Origin: Halovenus sp.
GTDB taxonomy: Archaea; Halobacteriota; Halobacteria; Halobacteriales; Haloarculaceae
NCBI GenBank assembly: GCA_028274925.1
Contig: JAQCNR010000502.1
Span: forward strand, 1-7,931
DNA: 7,931 nt
Direction of reading: 5' to 3'
Position 1 is the stretch's first letter; each line of letters begins with the position of its first letter. Under the pieces are notes generated by a model. The model had not been told where the DNA came from and did not search any database. It worked only from the letters and a program-made list of their open reading frames with translations. Positions 5,200 through 7,931 of the stretch are shown here, piece by piece. The translations under genes and the position numbers were made by a program.

Positions 5200-5207
5200 G
5201 TATTAGT
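5200..5207 (+). promoter_or_regulatory. weak TATA-like box before mutS
   Basis: GTATTAGT is centred about 27 bases before the ATG at 5231, in the 44-base gap after the SDR stop. The match to a TATA box is modest, so readthrough from the SDR gene remains possible. Confidence 0.3.
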
Positions 5208-5230
5208 CCCCCGACCACCGCCACATAGCT

Positions 5231-7843
5231 ATGAAGCAGGCGGCCGGCCCGCCGACGAAGATGGCCAAGCGGCGCGAAGAATTAACGCCGATGATGGCCC
5301 AGTACCTCGAACTCTGCGAGCAGTACGACGAGGCACTGGTGCTCTTCCAGGTCGGCGATTTCTACGAGGCCTTCTGTGAGGCTGCCGAGTTCGTCTCCCG
5401 AACCTGTGAGATTACGCTCACCAAGCGCGAGGACTCCACCGGCGAGTACGCGATGGCGGGCATCCCAATCGACAACGCCGAGTCCTACATCGACCAGTTG
5501 CTCGATACGGGCCACCGAATTGCTGTTGCTGACCAGGTCGAAGAGCCAGACGCGACGAGCGGTGTCGTCGACCGCGCCGTCACGCGAATTGTCACGCCGG
5601 GAACGCTCACAGAGGCGGAACTACTCGACGGCGACCGGAACAACTACCTCGCGGCCGTCGCCGCCGGTGACCGGATTGGCTGTGCAGTACTCGACATTTC
5701 GACCGGTGATTTCTACGCCACCAGCGCAACTGACCCCGGCACGATTGCCGACGAACTTGGGCGATTCGACCCCGCCGAGATTATCGCTGGACCGGGCGTC
5801 CCGGACGAACTCGTTTCTGCGTACACGGTCAGTTCGTTCGACAGTGAGGCCTTCGACGCCGAGCAAGCCAGCGAAACGGTCGGGGAGTATTTTCGTCACC
5901 CGGAGCGACTGCTCGCCGCCGAGGCTGAGATTACAGCCTGTGGTGCGGTGCTTTCCTACGCCGAGTACGCCCGCGGCGGCACTGAGAACCGCCTCGATTA
6001 CCTGAACCACCTGACTCGGTACGACCCGCGAGAGTACATGCTGCTCGACGCGGTTGCCCTAGAGAGTCTCGAACTATTCGAGCGCCGGACAGTCCACGGT
6101 CACAGCGAGGCGACGCTTGCGGGCGTGCTCGACGAGACAGCCTCGGCGCTTGGCCGGCGCGAACTGGAGGAGTGGCTGCGCCGGCCGCTGGTCGACCCCG
6201 ACGAAATTGCGGCCCGCCACGACGCTGTCGAGGAACTCCGTAGTTCGGTTCGCACTCGCGAGCAACTGTACGACCACCTCCGAGATGTCTACGACATCGA
6301 GCGATTGGTCTCTCGAATCGGCCGTGGCCGGGCCAACGCACGAGACTTGCGCTCACTGCAGGCAACGCTTGCGGTCATTCCAGACCTCCGTGAGACACTT
6401 GGGTCGCCCGACGCCGAGGCACTGCGCTCGATTCGAGAACGACTCGACCCCCTCGAAGCTGTTCGGACGCTGATCGAGGAGGCGATTCAGGAAGACCCGG
6501 ACCGCGAAATCACGGAGGGCGGTATCCTCAAGCCCTCCTTCGACGACGAACTGGCGCAGTTGCGTGAGACGGAACGGTCGGGCAAGGCGTGGATTGACGA
6601 TTTGGAAGCCAGCGAACGCGAGCGGACCGGGATCGACTCGCTGAAAGTTGGGTCCAACTCGGTGCACGGCTACTACATCGAGGTAACTGACGCGAATCTG
6701 GACCGCGTTCCGGACGATTACGAGCGCCGCCAGACGCTGAAAAACGCAGAGCGGTACTATACGCCAGAACTCAAGAAGCGTGAAGACGAGATTCTCCGCG
6801 CCGAGAGTCGGGCTGACAAGTTGGAGTACAAACTGTTCTGTGATGTACGCGGGCAATTTGGTGAGGCCTCGGCAGCATTGCAGGACCTCGCGGCTGCCAT
6901 CGCCGAACTGGATGTGCTCGTCTCGTTCGCAACTGTCGCCGCGGAGTATGGCTACAGCAAGCCCGTCGTTGCGGGGCCAGACGATCCGGCTGTGGACGGT
7001 ATCCACATCGAGGCAGGCCGCCATCCGGTCGTCGAGCAGACCCAGCCCTCGTTCGTGCCTAACGACACCGCACTCGGCGGTGACGAGCGTGTCGCGGTCA
7101 TCACGGGACCGAATATGAGTGGCAAGTCGACGTATATGCGACAGGTCGCACTGATTGTCGTGCTCGCACAGGCTGGCAGTTTCGTCCCCGCGGAGCAGGC
7201 ACGAGTCGAACTTGTCGACCGTATTTTCACTCGCGTCGGCGCGAGCGACGACATCGCTGGTGGTCGGTCGACGTTCATGGTCGAGATGACCGAACTCGCG
7301 GACATTCTGGCCCACGCCACCGAGGATTCGCTGGTACTTCTCGACGAGGTTGGCCGGGGGACGAGCACCGCCGATGGCTTCGCTATTGCGCAGGCGGTGA
7401 CGGAACATCTCCACGACGAAGTTGGCGCGCTCACACTCTTTGCCACCCACCACCACGACCTCACCGCGGTGGCGGCCGACCTCCCGCGAGCGACGAACCG
7501 CTACTTCGAGACGGCACAGACCGACGACGGAGTGACCTTCGAGCACGACCTGACGCGCGGGACTGCCGACGCGTCCTACGGCGTCGAAGTCGCGTCGACG
7601 GCTGGAATTGACTCCGCTGTCGTCGAGCGCGCTCGTGAGGTTCTGGCCGACGACGCTGCGAGTAGTCGGAGGACGAGCGGTGACGGCGGGCAGCCCCAGA
7701 CTGACCGAGAGGAAGTGGCTGGGCCCGCTCACAGCGACCACGACGACCCGTTCGAGGCAGTCAGGACAGCAGATATCGCGACGATGACGCCACTGGAGGC
7801 GATGAATCTGCTGGCGACACTGCAGCGACGACTCGAAGAGTGA
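5231..7843 (+). CDS. mutS: DNA mismatch repair ATPase MutS (MutS1 type)
   Basis: 870 residues, near the bacterial MutS length of about 850, with all domains present. The mismatch-reading Phe-x-Glu is intact in GDFYEAF (Phe44, Glu46), preceded by TPMMAQYLEL. The connector and lever/clamp domains follow, including the GRRELEEWLRRPL block (308-320). The ATPase has Walker A GPNMSGKST (626-634), the signature TRVGASDDIAGGRSTFMVEM (667-686), Walker B LVLLDE (701-706) with GRGTSTADG, and the His-switch region FATHHHDL (about 737-744). A charged, variable linker leads to the dimerisation tail MTPLEAMNLLATLQRRL. It binds mismatches as a dimer and recruits MutL, which is not in this window. An ATG at 5261 is an alternative start; 5231 agrees better with the TATA-like box. 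Confidence 0.97.
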   Translation: MKQAAGPPTKMAKRREELTPMMAQYLELCEQYDEALVLFQVGDFYEAFCEAAEFVSRTCEITLTKREDSTGEYAMAGIPIDNAESYIDQLLDTGHRIAVADQVEEPDATSGVVDRAVTRIVTPGTLTEAELLDGDRNNYLAAVAAGDRIGCAVLDISTGDFYATSATDPGTIADELGRFDPAEIIAGPGVPDELVSAYTVSSFDSEAFDAEQASETVGEYFRHPERLLAAEAEITACGAVLSYAEYARGGTENRLDYLNHLTRYDPREYMLLDAVALESLELFERRTVHGHSEATLAGVLDETASALGRRELEEWLRRPLVDPDEIAARHDAVEELRSSVRTREQLYDHLRDVYDIERLVSRIGRGRANARDLRSLQATLAVIPDLRETLGSPDAEALRSIRERLDPLEAVRTLIEEAIQEDPDREITEGGILKPSFDDELAQLRETERSGKAWIDDLEASERERTGIDSLKVGSNSVHGYYIEVTDANLDRVPDDYERRQTLKNAERYYTPELKKREDEILRAESRADKLEYKLFCDVRGQFGEASAALQDLAAAIAELDVLVSFATVAAEYGYSKPVVAGPDDPAVDGIHIEAGRHPVVEQTQPSFVPNDTALGGDERVAVITGPNMSGKSTYMRQVALIVVLAQAGSFVPAEQARVELVDRIFTRVGASDDIAGGRSTFMVEMTELADILAHATEDSLVLLDEVGRGTSTADGFAIAQAVTEHLHDEVGALTLFATHHHDLTAVAADLPRATNRYFETAQTDDGVTFEHDLTRGTADASYGVEVASTAGIDSAVVERAREVLADDAASSRRTSGDGGQPQTDREEVAGPAHSDHDDPFEAVRTADIATMTPLEAMNLLATLQRRLEE

Positions 7844-7870
7844 CCGTTTTCCGTGGGTTACAACCCCGGG

Positions 7871-7876
7871 TATTTT
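7871..7876 (+). promoter_or_regulatory. TATA-like box downstream of mutS
   Basis: TATTTT, following CCCCGGG, is centred about 29 bases upstream of the ATG at 7903. It suggests that the next gene has its own promoter rather than depending on mutS transcription. Confidence 0.35.
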
Positions 7877-7902
7877 GAGGGAGTGCGTCTTCCGTCACAA
7901 CG

Positions 7903-7931
7903 ATGGACGATTGGCGTCGGGTGACTGGGAC
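7903..7931 (+). CDS. 5' end of a gene cut by the window edge
   Basis: An ATG at 7903 opens MDDWRRVTG and continues past the last base of the window. Support comes from the TATA-like box at leaderless spacing, the acidic and charged first residues, and its place about 60 bases after the mutS stop. It does not begin like MutL, whose conserved ATPase start (IAAGEV) should come very early. Nine codons are too few to name a product. Confidence 0.4.

Noticed and set aside
6353..7741. Long minus-strand ORF (462 codons) opposite mutS
   Set aside because: It is antisense to a well-conserved gene. Long antisense ORFs are common in high-GC genomes, and the product shows no domain.
7858..7871. CAACCCCGGG near the window end, similar to the element's left-end motif
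   Set aside because: It lacks the full octamer, a partner hairpin and any tnpB remnant. A GC-rich hexamer or heptamer like this is expected by chance.
1..7931. CRISPR array or defence island
   Set aside because: No regularly spaced repeats and no cas or toxin-antitoxin genes were seen. The only accessory element is the TnpB unit with its small upstream ORF.

Overview
The window looks like chromosomal DNA from a haloarchaeon (class Halobacteria). The proteins are strongly acidic, most genes show G/C-biased third codon positions, and A/T-rich TATA-like boxes lie roughly 24-31 bases upstream of start codons, as in leaderless archaeal transcripts. I cannot assign a genus. The protein families (acidic CspA, archaeal IS1341-type TnpB, MutS1) are typical of halophilic archaea.

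Layout. Positions 1-362 hold no gene I can support firmly. A short acidic unknown protein (363-542, minus) diverges from a CspA-type cold-shock protein (809-1003, plus) across about 265 bases of AT-rich regulatory DNA. CspA converges on a beta-lactamase-fold serine hydrolase (1038-2171, minus), with a small perfect hairpin between the two stops. Upstream of the hydrolase is a 151-residue unknown protein with a CxC-x5-CxC cysteine cluster (2211-2666, minus, GTG start).

The accessory part is an IS200/IS605-superfamily, IS1341-type (TnpB-only) element at about 2800-4290, minus strand. It has a TnpB RNA-guided nuclease with intact catalytic residues. The tnpB stop codon lies in the loop of the right-end hairpin, in the region where the guide RNA 3' part is expected. 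Five bases upstream of tnpB ends a 43-codon GTG-start ORF that fits a minimal ribbon-helix-helix DNA-binding fold; it has its own TATA box and a candidate operator. A 24-codon orphan C-terminal coding remnant abuts the right end, which suggests that the element or an associated rearrangement destroyed a gene there.

Right of the element are a short-chain dehydrogenase/reductase (4452-5186, plus), a full-length MutS mismatch-repair ATPase (5231-7843, plus), and the first codons of another plus-strand gene (7903 to the window edge). The core genes appear to be individually promoted rather than one operon. The likely working unit is the small RHH-like ORF, TnpB and omegaRNA: a nuclease, its guide and a possible autoregulator in one compact transcript.
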